From NCBI GenBank assembly GCA_000708835.1, contig DF237306.1, forward strand, positions 30,635 to 94,634: 64,000 nucleotides of DNA, in the 5' to 3' direction. This stretch comes from Klebsormidium nitens. Lineage: Eukaryota; Streptophyta; Klebsormidiophyceae; Klebsormidiales; Klebsormidiaceae. Position numbers and translations under genes: made by a program. The notes under the pieces are model-generated. The model ran no database searches. It was not told where the DNA came from and saw only the letters and a program-made list of their open reading frames with translations. This document shows positions 12,834 through 24,006 of this stretch, one piece after another; position 1 is the stretch's first letter; every line of letters starts with the position of its first letter.

Positions 12834-15483
12834 TCAAAAGTACTTGACCATCTGAATCTCCTTCTTAACAAACCCAGACTTTTCGTAAAAGCTGGTGTTG
12901 TAGTCAGCACAGTCGAGGATGACCTGCAAGATTGTCGACAAAATGAAGCCGGAAGAGAAAGAAGAGGCAGTGTGGCTTCCAACAACAGCAAGATTGCAGT
13001 CCTTTTGAGAAGGGCGTGGACGCAAAGTCTGGTCCATCCGAGAAGCCAGCATTATAAAAGTGTGAGGTTCTAGACCTTGAAGCGGATTAAGTAGTGACAG
13101 CTCTACGAGCAGAAGTACAAGTGTAATCATACGAAGACAACGATTTAACGCCAGGCAATCTTTGAGGTGACTGGCGACGGATGAAAACCGGCGAGTGACA
13201 CGTTCTCGACTTGTCCTGGGCCTGACAAACGTTACTCTCAGCAGCGTGACGCTTTTGAGCGCGATGTCTCAGACCCTTACCTTGTAACAGCCCTGCTCTT
13301 GCGCAATTCGAATCAATTCGTTTATCAACCTGCAATAAGAGAAACCAAACGATGCAGAGTAACGCTTTCCAAATGCAGGTGGGAGGGAGGATGTCAACAT
13401 CCGAGCCGCTTTCTGTACCAACGACCAGTGTTACTCGAGTGCGGGGAATGCTACAGTCTTCCTGTGCTCTCTCTGCTATCTTTTCCGACCTGCCATAGCA
13501 TTTGAAGCAGTTCGCACAATCCCGATGCAGAATCTAATACAGTGAGTGGAGTTTTATCCTTGTGCAACTTCGAAACGAGGACCCGGCTCTTTCCTCATGT
13601 TTGTCAGCCCTTCGTGAGTCCTGATGCAAAGAGCTGGTACAATGGGTGCATTTACCCTTCTGCGATCCCGGAAGAGGGGCCCTGCTGTCCCTCTTAAGCG
13701 TCGGGCAAAGCAAGCTTCGTACCTGTGCCCTTCTATGCTGAACAGAAAGTCCACTTACGCACAACCGCTAGTCTACCACCACTTTCTGATGCTACTTTGA
13801 ACGTGCAAAATCTGCATTGAAGGACTTACAAACTCACTTTTGCCCTAGGTGTTTTCCACGGACGTCCTTGTCAACCACGACGTCCTCTACATGTCCGCAC
13901 TGCACACAGGGAATCAAGAGATCGTCTGTGAGAGTCATGTAGCCGCAGGGCTGCCTTCGCCTTATTCCAAATTGGTGTAGGGAGGCTGGGGAAGCAAAAC
14001 CGTCTAACTTGATCCAAAGGGCCACGAGAACGAGTGAAGTCGAACCTGCTTACCCATAGTGCTTGGTGAAAGCCAGGGACGAAAATGCAGCCTCTGATCC
14101 AGTGGTAAACAAAGTCAATCCCAGAACCCGTACTCTACAAGATGGAAATCTTAGGAGCCAATGACGGCACGGAAACAGGCCATGGATTCGAATCAATGCA
14201 CCTAGGAGTTGACATATACAGAAAGTCATGTGAGACTTCTGTGTGCATTTGAGCTTCCCAAGATGCTCAGTACGTCTCCTTAGTCAGGCACTCATCAGAG
14301 GAGCAGTTTTGTAGCATGATCTAGAGAATTAAGTCAAGTCCTACCTTTCCACAGTTTCTCAAAATCTTTCTTTCGATGAGCAAGGTGGCTGTGGCCACCA
14401 CTCGGGATGCGGCACTATCTGCAGAGGGGGAAGAAACGTAGAAGCCAGACATATCAGTCTTTCTTGCAAGATCTCATGTAGAAGCGATACTGTAACTCGA
14501 GCTGACTGATCGCGTGGCTTGGGTTCAGTGATCTGGTGAAGACAAGCAGCAGCTCTGTTTATGTCACGGCAATAATGACTCCCTGACCGTTACGGCAATA
14601 CAAAAAGGCTTTAAAATAATTCTGATTGTTCCCCCCAGCCACTGCTCCAGTCATAACATTCCGATCTGGCACAAAGGAGAGGCTGCTTGGTCAAAATGAC
14701 TCAGCCACAAGGAAGACCCCAGCAAGTCAAGGGACTCAATTTGCCATCTTCGTCCGGCAGCATCTTACTCACCTTCTATGACTACTGTATGATAATCTGG
14801 GGCCCGCGCTGCCATTTCCTCCACCCTGGCTGCACAAAACAGATGCTCAGAGCGCCTGGCAATTTGGTTCTGCTTCATGATCACCACATCAAGGGTCACT
14901 TTTGAAGGGGCTTATGAAGTAGACTGTTGGCCTTCAGTGAATCTTTCCATTCTTTATCCCCCACAAAACGTCCTGCTGAGGTACTCAAAAGTCCTGACAT
15001 GTGGACCAACGCTTCTTGATAGCTAATGTATCTGCTTTTGGTGGTGGTAAGTGCATCAGTCAATCTTGATGTTGAAGAAGCAAGTTTGAATGATTGGGGC
15101 TCAGGCAGTCAATCAGCTCCGATGGGCTAGAATCTTATCTTCTAACAAGGCGTGCTGCACCTTTGAATGCTTCCTCAGTGACGTCCCCTGCCACCGTTAG
15201 CTGCGCCAGAAGGCCCATGTAGCCTGCGAAAACACCTGAATCACTCAGACCAATCCATCCCTTTTAGTTGATTGCAGACAAAAGTCTCTCTGCACTCAAA
15301 ATTGCAGCTAAGGGATGTAAGCGCACAAGCAACTCAAAATCTGCTGAATTGCATTTACTCTTTCCTCCTGAGGGTCATGCATTGTGTGCTCTTTGCACCT
15401 GTTGAGGCAGAGCTGAGGAACCCACCTTTGTGGAAGTCTCCTGCTTCCAGTCTTCTCGTGATCAGCTCCTCCCCCGCCATCAT
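12834..15483 (-). CDS. GNA1: Glucosamine-6-phosphate N-acetyltransferase
   Basis: GNAT-family enzyme that transfers acetyl from acetyl-CoA to glucosamine 6-phosphate, on the route to UDP-GlcNAc, in the cytosol or ER. Seven short exons join in perfect phase: 15483-15426, 15223-15161, 14829-14773, 14418-14345, 13899-13838, 13329-13281 and 12923-12834. The product is 150 residues (the Arabidopsis enzyme is 149). The order of signatures matches: GYMGLLAQLTVAGDVTEEAF, TATLLIERKILRNCGK, CGHVEDVVVD (beta4 with the catalytic region), RGKHLGQKL (acetyl-CoA pyrophosphate loop), GCYKVILDC and NTSFYEKSGF. It ends in QMVKYF, like plant homologues. Two adjacent Met codons start the protein (15483 and 15480); either may be used. 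It lies head to head with the purine gene at 15892. Confidence 0.95.
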
Positions 15484-15891
15484 GCAGATTGGAGATTGGA
15501 GGTGAAGCAAGGCACTTTGAATGGGCGGTTGTGCCCCTCCTCAACTTACAACTTACAAGAAACAGTGGAGAGTGGCTGGAGAGTGGTGCAAAAAGTTCTC
15601 TGGCTTTACAACATTGCAACCATCGAGACTCCTATGGTATGGGTCCCATCCTGATATGCTTGGCCCGATTTCTCGAATTCTTGCAACGATTAGCCCATAT
15701 TTGACTGCAATTAAACCCAGTTGCCGTAAAGATCAGCGAGCGAGAATCCTCAAAAACATTCCCTTACAGTGCCAGAAGCTAACGAATATACTCGGTCCTT
15801 GGGGCCTGTTCTATTTTTCAAACCAAGAAAAGGCCTGATGCCAATGGCCAAGTTGCATTCAACCTTGCATAGGGTGGTGTTCGAGTCAACA
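15484..15891. promoter_or_regulatory. Compact shared promoter interval, GNA1 / PUR2
   Basis: About 408 bases separate the start codons of two divergent genes. This is short enough that the 5' UTRs and core promoters of both must lie here. The PUR2 frame is open back to a Met at 15769, so part of the interval could be translated. No defined element was recognised. Confidence 0.5.
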
Positions 15892-18800
15892 ATGATGGCG
15901 GCGACCTCCGTGAGCAGAAGCTGCTTCAGAACGGCTTTTAACGCCAATTGCACATCCCCGTCATTACAACAACACATTCACTCCTTCCCCGTCGCGTCCT
16001 GCAAACCCATCCAGAACTTCTCCAACGGAGAATGCGCAGCGTCTCATTTGCATTTGCAGGCCAGATGCGGGCCCAATGCTGCAGCGCAAGCAAGGGCACA
16101 TCTGCATTGTGCTCTACAAGGTGCACCTGTAGGACTTTCTAGTTCTTTCATGGGCGATGGTTGGGGTGGTGATCTGAAAAGTTTGGGCAGCAAAAGAAAG
16201 AATGCGAGCTGTCTGGTGATGTCAGCACAAGCGGAGGCGCCAGAGCAGATGAAAGTGCTGGTAGTTGGGGGTGGGGGCCGAGAGCACGCAATCTGCTGGG
16301 CGCTGAAAAGGAGCCCCAGGTAAACACGCAACGCACATCCTCTTTCAGTTTTCTGAATGTGGTAATGCTGGTACATTATATCCACCCCCATCTTCATCAA
16401 ACACAGCCCCACTCACAGGCCTTTGTCTGTTGTCTACATAGTGGCACTTGTTGGCGAGGATTTCTGCTCTGCTGTTTTGAGATCCTCCTTGTGACCAGCG
16501 CATATTACGACTGAAGCGCAGCAGTTGCCTCTCCTCTGCGGAGTGCCCTCCTGAAAGCTTCCTGCAAGTCAGAGTCAGATTGCTGTTACCCAGTTGGCTC
16601 CACCCCCAATTTCTTTACAAAGATGCTCTTATCAGCTGCCTTTCCTATGACCAGTCCCAAAGCCAGGCCAAACCCCAGCTTCTTCCGCTTCAATGAAAGT
16701 CAAGCGATTGCTTACCTCAGCATTGCTCTGCTGTACAAGGATGTTTTTTTTCCGTCGCAATTGATCACTGACATAGTCAGCATAAGGTCGATCTGCCCCA
16801 TGCAGTTGTTTCCAGATTCTTTGCGCCAGGGAAGTCCCGGGTTGGTGCCGCTGAGCAACTCAAACTCTCTGGCCCTATTGAAACATCTCAATCAGCAGCT
16901 TAGTGCTCTGAAGGAGTTTCTAAGCTTTCCAATGGTCCGACCAAGATGGTGGTTAACCTTAACCTCACTTTTTCTCTTGCAGCTGCTCTCAGGTCTTCTG
17001 CGCCCCAGGCAACGCTGGTATCGCTGCCGCCAAAGACGCAGACTGCCTCCCCAATCTGAACATCACAGATGGCATGGCTGTCATCAAGTTTTGCCAAAGT
17101 GAGGGCGTGGGCCTGGTCGTGGTTGGGCCCGAGGCGCCTCTAGTTGCGGGGCTCGTGGATGACTTGACGTCTGAAGGGATCCCCGCGTTTGGGCCAACGT
17201 CCGCGGCGGCGACCCTGGAGGGCTCAAAAGCATTCATGAAGGTAGGCAATTTGAGGTCGGCGAGCGAAGGCCAGGAGATGTTCCGAACCCCTCCTTTTCT
17301 TCAATTCGGGGGCTTGCGACTTGGTTTGTGCTTTTCTTGTATTGGGCACGGAAGATTGGGTGACTGGTGATTAATCTGGCGTCTGAATAGAAATCGGCAT
17401 GGGGTGATGTCTGTGGGCACTGAAAGGCCTAGATTGTATTCTTGAGAGTAAGGGCTCTGAGATTGGTTTTGGGGGATCCCCTCAATCGCTCCATAGGGCT
17501 CTGAATGAAGGTTTGTAGGGACTTCAAAACAAAGAGAGCGTGGATTGTTCGCATTTAAAGGCTGCTGAAACATCCTGCGGAGGTTTGTTCGATTCCAGTA
17601 GATTGGGTAGATGAGCATAAACTTGGAGCTTGACTGGTTCTACTAGGTCAAAGGCTTTTCAATGATCTCAGCGCTCTAGATGCTCGGAGGTGAGGCTGTT
17701 GTTGCTTTCTGTCTTTTTGGCCAGATTGCCATTGCCGATTGTATCAGATCTTGGCAAAGATTTTGAACAGATTGCCTGAAGAAACTGTCCTACCAGATTC
17801 TCGACACTAAAACCGCTGTTCCGGCCCATAACAGGCAAAGGTTTTGCCGTGAGCTTTACGGAGCTCCCCACAGGACCTAATTGATGCATCGCAATCAGAC
17901 AGGAGACCAAAATCAGAGGATATTCAGACATATTCAGACAGACAGCGTGAGAGGGATAGATGTTTGGAGACTCCCAAATGCTTCTCCCATACCTGATGCG
18001 CCACAAATGCTTTTGCCGAAACGAGGAACGAACAGCTGTTAGGGTGAACCACAAGAAGCACACTCCTGAACCTCTTACCGCTCGTTTTGCAGAATCTGTG
18101 TGACAAGTACGACATCCCCACCGCCGCCTATGAAACCTTCACTGACCCCGACGCTGCCAAAAAGTACATCCAATCCTTGGGCGCTCCGATCGTGGTTAAG
18201 GCCGACGGGTTAGCGGCAGGGAAGGGCGTCGTCGTCGCTCGGACGGTCCAAGAGGCTATTGACGCCGTGGACGATATCCTATCAGGCGGGAAGTTCGGCT
18301 CGGCGGGGGGCCAGATTGTGGTGGAAGAATTTTTGGAGGGGGAGGAGGCGAGCTTCTTTGCGCTGGTGGATGGGGAGACGGCGCTACCGCTGATGTCAGC
18401 GCAGGACCACAAGCCCGTGGGTGAGTCCCTGCTTCGCTTGCAAAATCATGGGTTAGATATCTTCAAAACTGAAACGAACTTAAAGATTGACGTGGCAGTG
18501 AGTAGTTGATGTCAGCACAGGACCACAAGCCCGCTCGTGAGCCCTCTTTGTTCCTGCGACAAACATGGGCCACAAAAACAGTGCAACGGAGATCAATGAC
18601 GACTTCGCAAATTCCGCTTGATGCTGCGAGCGCGACGGACTTCCTGCCCGTTGAAGCAGTCCCAACCGCTGTCACGTACGAGGGCCTGTTCTCTAATCAA
18701 ACCGTTGCAAAACCTGTGATCGCAATGTGTCTAGTTGGTCATTGAGCGCCAATTCGAACGGTTGTTTTGCACGCACCTCTGCAGACTGTGTTCCCTCCAG

Positions 18801-20359
18801 AAACAAGAAGGATCACTCTGCAGGTTTCCATTCAGAAAGGCAAACACTCGACATATCTACGATTTAGACCCAAAACGAAAGCCAAAGCACAAGGAATATT
18901 CTGGGCCGTTTTTCCAGCTTTTAACTGACGTGGGAGAAGGCCCCCGCGTTTTCACTGCTCTTTGCATTGCTCCATGTAATTGACGGATCGAACGTTCCTG
19001 TACATTTAGACTGCGCCTTCCCTGCTGACCATGCCGTTTCCTTTTCCGTCAGGCGACGGCGACACCGGCCCCAACACGGGCGGCATGGGCGCCTACTCCC
19101 CGGCCCCTGTCGTTACGCCCCAGATGCAGGATGACGTCATGCGGACCATCATCGAGCCGACCGTGAGGGGCATGGCCGCGGAGGGGTGCAAGTTCGTCGG
19201 CGTTTTGTACGCGGGACTCATGATCGACCCGAAAACGGGGGTCCCGAAATTGCTCGAGTACAACGTCCGGTTCGGTGATCCGGAATGTCAGGTGCAAAAG
19301 CTCTGCCCCTGCGTTGGTGGTTCGTCCTCCGTGTTTTGTGCTTCTTTGCCCTTTGATTTGCCCTTCTTCTTTTGCGTTGTTTTGGAGCGGGGCAGCGTAC
19401 GCAGAAGCTCTGTTTTTTTTGAAAAAAAATTCACAGAGATTTGACTGCAGGCAAAGTCAAGTGCAAGTCAGAATTCTCTTGTGCACAGCTTTGGAAGCTT
19501 TCCTTGTACACTCCAAGAAAGAACCGTGGATACTCAGTCAACCATGGCTTTTGTCCGCTTGTTGAAAGATCAAGATACTTCTCATGAGCGGCCGCTTGAG
19601 AGTGTCCAAAAGCTAGGTGGATAAAATTTCAAGTCGGACGTCGACGTTGACATCGGAACGACCAAGCTGCTTCCGCCTGCACCAAAGACTATCAAAGACG
19701 CAATGCAAAGCAGCGGTTCCGTGATATCAGCTTTCGCCCCCTGGAACGCAGACGTCCTCATGGCTTGCTGCTGTTTGATGTCAGATTCCAAGCATGCAGT
19801 CGGATAAATTTTCGACCGAGAGAAGTTCACCTGCATCGGCGAAGTATAGAAAGGCTGGCCGTTGGAGATTGGGGAGCTATTGTCTTCGGCTCTTGCCCTT
19901 AAATCCTGACAGCAATCAAGTAACGCTCTCAACGTGCCGACCTTTCTGCAGGCGCTGATGATGCGGATGAAGTCGGATCTAGCCCAAGTCCTTCTGAAGG
20001 CCTCGCAAGGCAAGCTGAGCACCGTACAGGGACTAGAGTGGCGAGACGAAGCGGCACTCTGTGTCGTTCTGGCCACAGAAGGATACCCGGGGTCGTTCCA
20101 AAAGGGTTCAGAGATCCGAGGTCTGGAAGAGGCGGTCGAAGGGTTAGCTGACACCAAGGTTTTCCATGCGGGCACGGCGTTGAATGAGGAGGGTCAGCTA
20201 GTGTCAGCCGGGGGCAGAGTTTTGGGGGTAACGGCGCTGGGGAAGGATGTGCGGGAAGCACAGGCAAAAGCGTACAAGGCGGTGGATCGGATAGACTGGC
20301 CAGAGGGGTTCTGCAGAAGGGACATTGGCTGGCGCGCTATTGAAAGGACACAGGAATGA
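15892..20359 (+). CDS. PUR2: Phosphoribosylamine-glycine ligase (GAR synthetase), organelle-targeted
   Basis: ATP-grasp ligase for step 2 of purine synthesis: it joins 5-phosphoribosylamine and glycine to make GAR. Five exons join in phase: 15892-16319, 16983-17241, 18093-18420, 19053-19291 and 19952-20359, giving 553 residues. Residues 1-119 form a Ser/Ala-rich, acid-poor leader typical of plastid import. The N domain opens with [14 protein letters not shown] at residue 120. Next come [22 protein letters not shown], the ATP-grasp stretches [16 protein letters not shown] and [17 protein letters not shown], and then [31 protein letters not shown] carries metal and ATP ligands, and the C domain continues with [11 protein letters not shown]. 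This is the monofunctional plant form, unlike the animal trifunctional protein. Start: the MMAATS pair at 15892; an in-frame Met at 15769 is possible but less leader-like. Confidence 0.96.
18509..18545 (+). repeat. Intronic copy of the donor end of PUR2 exon 3
   Basis: The last bases of exon 3 and its donor (gatgtcagcgcaggaccaca, then agcccg and gtgagtccct, about 18392-18430) recur about 118 bases downstream in the intron. The copy reads gatgtcagcacaggaccaca, then agcccg and cgtgagccct. It keeps a GT at the matching place but with a poorer donor context. Confidence 0.8.
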
Positions 20360-21029
20360 GTGCATGAAGTTGAGTCTACTGGCCATCATGGCACTGAGAT
20401 TTTCAATAGCAGAACCACTGCATGTTTTGCGTGAGTGCTGCAAGGGCAGAATGCCACGGGCACTACATAATTTAGATAACATACGTGGACAGCCGACAAT
20501 GCGTGATCTCCATTGTGACATCAACAAATGACGTGTAGAACATCATGCATTCAAGTTGATGCTCTTTGCAAACAGCAGAGAAAGTTCTGCGTGCCGCCGC
20601 CATGTACGTCAAACAAGTGGGCGGATAAGGAATCCTTCGAACCCTACAGGATTTCAGCTACCTAGCTCGGCCCGTACATGTGCGACACTTATTTTATATG
20701 AGCTTTGTTTCATCCATGTTTGCATGGTAGTCAATGAAGCTTGACGGTTGAAGGTACATTGGCGGATTGTTGACTCATGCATCCGTGAACAACCGTCGCC
20801 TGGGCCCTCCACTCGGACGGTCAGGCCGATCTGGCACTCGCATGGCACGTGATGTACATAGTCGGATATCGCGGCAGCATCAAACACTATCAAATGATCC
20901 TAGGCTGGACCATCGTTGATTGGACGTTCGAATGGGCCGGGGACTCGGCTCAAGCATGGCCCTATATGAAGAACTTATCCTGAACAATACATAGCTGGTC
21001 CGCTGATGCGCAGTATGTAACACTAACGC
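20360..21029. other. Intergenic, no gene recognised
   Basis: This is the spacer between PUR2 and the tandem array. It has short unsupported frames only and no repeat or RNA gene. It probably includes the PUR2 3' UTR. Confidence 0.5.
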
Positions 21030-21330
21030 ATGGGCGGCTGACACGTGGCATGAGAATTACGTATCTGCTGTCCCGCCCAATGCCGACCTGCCAGCTGTCA
21101 AACTGCACGTGACAGAATCTTCGCCACCTACAACCTACTTATGCGAGAAGCTGTCCGGTGTGAACCCAGCCCAGACTGACTCGGCATAGTACGTCATTTC
21201 CGGTCTGTAACATTTTAGCGCCTGTGACTTCAAGGTTGGTCAGAAGTTCGCGACAAGCTTTCTCAAAAGCGGCTGCTTTTGTTCACAGTATCTGGAGAGG
21301 TGGGCGCCCAGTCACAGTGAGCAGACAGCC
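21030..21330 (+). promoter_or_regulatory. Array promoter block, unit 1, with two ACGTG elements
   Basis: ACACGTGGC at 21041-21049, preceded by gcggctg, matches the plant ABRE/G-box core. A second element, GCACGTG, lies at 21105-21111. The words between them (cccgccca, gacctgcca, ctgtca) recur in order in the other two units. A later shared block is ccagactgactcggc near 21170. The first element is about 290 bases before the ATG. Stress or ABA-type control is inferred only from the motif. Confidence 0.65.
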
Positions 21331-22575
21331 ATGACGGGCGGTGGAGAGCCTGCCGCGCTGCAAGTTTGGGTCCAGGCGCTTCTCGCACAACGCCAGGTTC
21401 TATTTGACCACCTTGAAGAAGACGGAGGCCTCGTTTACGCTGGAGACACGGAAGAGACGACGCTTCTCAAGCTAATCCTGAAGCAGCTTGGTGCGCTACA
21501 GGGCCCACTGGAAGAAAGTGCGCGCGTCTGCGCGCGCTTGGTTGAGAAGATGGGGGACGGTTTGGAGGAGGAGGTTCTGGATCTTCTTGCTAGGGAAGAC
21601 TTTCTCGACCATGTTGCCTTGGTTGAGGTAGCTTCTTTTTGGCGTGGGTGGAGAAAGGGGTTCAAGATCCGGCTCAAATGGAACATTGGAGGACGTTCAA
21701 CGAGACGGAGCGCTTCACGCGGCAAGAGAGAAAGTGGCTCATCAGCTGCGGTCTCGGCGACTCGGATTGGCAACCCTCGCAATACGTCAAGCTTGCCATC
21801 GAAGTCCTCACCGGCGGTCTTGAGGAGCTGGAAAAGTTCACTCCCGCGGCGCCAGCTGATTCGTGGGGTGACTTTGCTGTGGCCTGCATTATCGTGGTCC
21901 TTCTCGCAATTGGGGTACTGGGGTTTTACGTTTTCGTGATCCGATGTTTCCTCGCTCATAGAAGCAGAATGGCCGTCAGTGAGGAGCTTGTCCGCCAGAC
22001 CCCGGATCAGCCAGCCCTGCCGGTAACCCCTGCGGAGATCAGCATTCCGAAAAATGACGTCAGCACAACCTGTTCCGTTCAGAGCGCGTCTTTTACTCCC
22101 CTGACGCTCGACACGTCCTGCGCTTTCGACTGCGGCAGCTTCCAAGTCCAACACGCCGCAATGGGCTTTTACTTGAACAAACACAGGGAAATTCAGTCTG
22201 TTACCGTTCTGAACAGCGTAACGTCAGGGCCTTGGGCCGACACCTGCGACATCGCGTTGAACTGGACGCGCAAACGGGACGCCGGGGGAGAGTCCGGAGA
22301 GGACTTCCGCAAGTTCCGCTTCGAACAAGCACCGGATTCCGCTTGCACCTACGCAGTCTCTGCGATGGGCTTCCATCTGACGGGTTACAAGGCGGTCGAT
22401 GAGACGAAGCTAATGGAATGGTCGGGGGATCTGGCCGGTTTGCAGTAACGTTAAGGGCAAGGATGAGAGCGGTACTGGAAATGCAATGGATAAGAAGCAC
22501 CAGAATGATCGAGCGTCAACATTCCGGAGTGGCACGGGCCGGGGCCGGGGGGTGCAAGTGTACGGACCCATGTGC
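21331..22575 (+). pseudogene. Array copy 1, disrupted membrane/Cys-rich protein gene
   Basis: This is a homologue of the open gene at 26730 and begins MTGGGEPAALQVWVQALLAQ. Compared with that copy, one base is lost in the run near 21634-21641. The frame then shifts, and the true continuation is the frame VEKGVQDPAQMEHWRTFNET. The membrane segment (VACIIVVLLAIGVLGFYVFV) and the start of the Cys-rich domain (CAFDCGSFQVQHAAM) follow. After AKGLTGYKAVDETKL-type sequence, about 80 bases are missing at about 22411. This brings a stop at 22446-22448, and the final CKCTTGC region survives only as decayed DNA near 22540-22575. At least two independent lesions make it a pseudogene. Confidence 0.85.
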
Positions 22576-22579
22576 TGAG

Positions 22580-23747
22580 TATACAACTAGATAGTGATCG
22601 AAGCACGTTCTGTATCTGAAAGCAAGAAAAGTGTGTGTCTTATGTCTCATTTTCCGCAGAAAATTCGTGGAAAAGATGTAAAAGTGCCGTGGTCGCGAAG
22701 TTAGAGGCAGAGCAAAACTGTGACACGATGGTCCGTCTGAGTATCGAAGCGGCCGGGTTCGCTCTGGTTGAAGTAAAAGTCAAAGTGTCCCTGGTTGCAA
22801 TAGAAGCTGAGATGGTTCGGCCGCATGTATTGGTCGAGTCAGCTTGGGCAACTTAGATTCAAGTTTTCCTGCTGACCCGCATCTATGGAAAGAATGCAAG
22901 GTGCTCTGTGTCACATTAGTTCTGGCCTCAATCTGCTTGTTTGGTCGGGACGAAGCTCGTCCTGCAACCGCTTGAAAATCGAACTTTTGAGACGTGTACG
23001 ATGCCCGGAATATTCCAATCATGGCATTGAGGTCGTTTCAGCAAGATTATTGCACAGGTTCTGCGTGGAGTGCTACGGGTCATATCTACGTGCGCAATGA
23101 AACTCTGAGTGGGCGCGCCATCTGAATCCTTAGAACGGGACGGTCCGGACCGTGCCTGCACTCGCCGACAACGATCGGCTACTGTTGCAATTTCATGTGT
23201 AGCTTGAGCGCGGAACCCATGGCAGAAGGCCTGCCGGTTTGGGTACAGGCGAGCTTGTGCCCAACAATCGCAGATCTAAGAAGCGTCTCCCTTGCTCTCC
23301 ACTGATTGGTATATTGATATGTATCATCTCCCGCTTAGAACCAATTTCGATATTTCATTGTCAAACGACGTCAGTTTTCAAAGTTGTTTGGTCTCAAGTC
23401 GAGCAGTCACTTCGACATGGTTCACGTCGTTCTTGCATCCGAGAAATGGACGCCCGTACACAGAGCATCATCCATGATGAAAGATGCCACGAAAAGCGCG
23501 GAGTTTTAGCTCAGTACGCTTCCCCGCGGCCGTTGACATCGCATTGGCCCAGTCTCAAGCCCATCCGGCAGGAAATATACTGTGAGAAAAGCGGCTGACT
23601 CAGGGTAAATCTGTATGCAATCGTGGACGTGAGTCGGATTTGAAGATACTGGGACTTATGTACGGCCAGCCTCCTTAACTGCAGCAGATTCTGAGTTGCG
23701 CTTTTCGGCACTGCACTGAGCGCGCTGATCGCGCTCTCACTTTATTA
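22580..23747. other. Unit 1 3' flank with a possible relic start
   Basis: No open gene is present. Most of this stretch has a diverged counterpart after copy 2 (25316-26387). Near 23218 the DNA catggcagaaggcctgccgg, followed by tttgggtacaggcg, resembles the family start (ATG, then CTGCAAGTTTGGGTCCAGGCG). It may be a remnant of another copy. Confidence 0.45.
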
Positions 23748-24006
23748 TGAGCGGCTGACACGTGGCACCCTACAAATCCGGACCCGCCCAGTGTGCCGGC
23801 CTGCCACCTGTCAGGCGGCACGTGCTGAAGGCCCCCAGCCAGATTGAGCCAGTCTGACGCGGCCTGGCGAGATGAGCACTACAAACTCTACCCGACTGCA
23901 ATATGTGGTCTGAAGAAGTGGTCAGAACCGGCAACAAACCTCTTAGCGCCTGGCTTTCTTCACAGCATCAAGGAAGGGTGGCGCTCAAGCAAGTTAAGAG
24001 CCAGCC
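23748..24006 (+). promoter_or_regulatory. Array promoter block, unit 2, with two ACGTG elements
   Basis: ACACGTGGC at 23758-23766 and GCACGTGC at 23818-23825 occupy the same places as in units 1 and 3. Shared intervening words are gacccgccca and ctgccacctgtca. Upstream lies a TATA-like ttattatgagcggctg. The downstream shared block ccagtctgacgcggc lies near 23851. The first element is about 249 bases before the ATG. Confidence 0.65.

Noticed and set aside
15769-15891. Earlier in-frame Met for PUR2
   Set aside because: Possible, but the segment is unlike a leader and intrudes on the shared promoter; the MMAATS start gives a typical transit peptide.
21435-22184. 249-codon minus-strand frame across array copy 1 and similar ones in copies 2 and 3
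   Set aside because: Antisense shadows caused by the codon bias of the plus-strand family.
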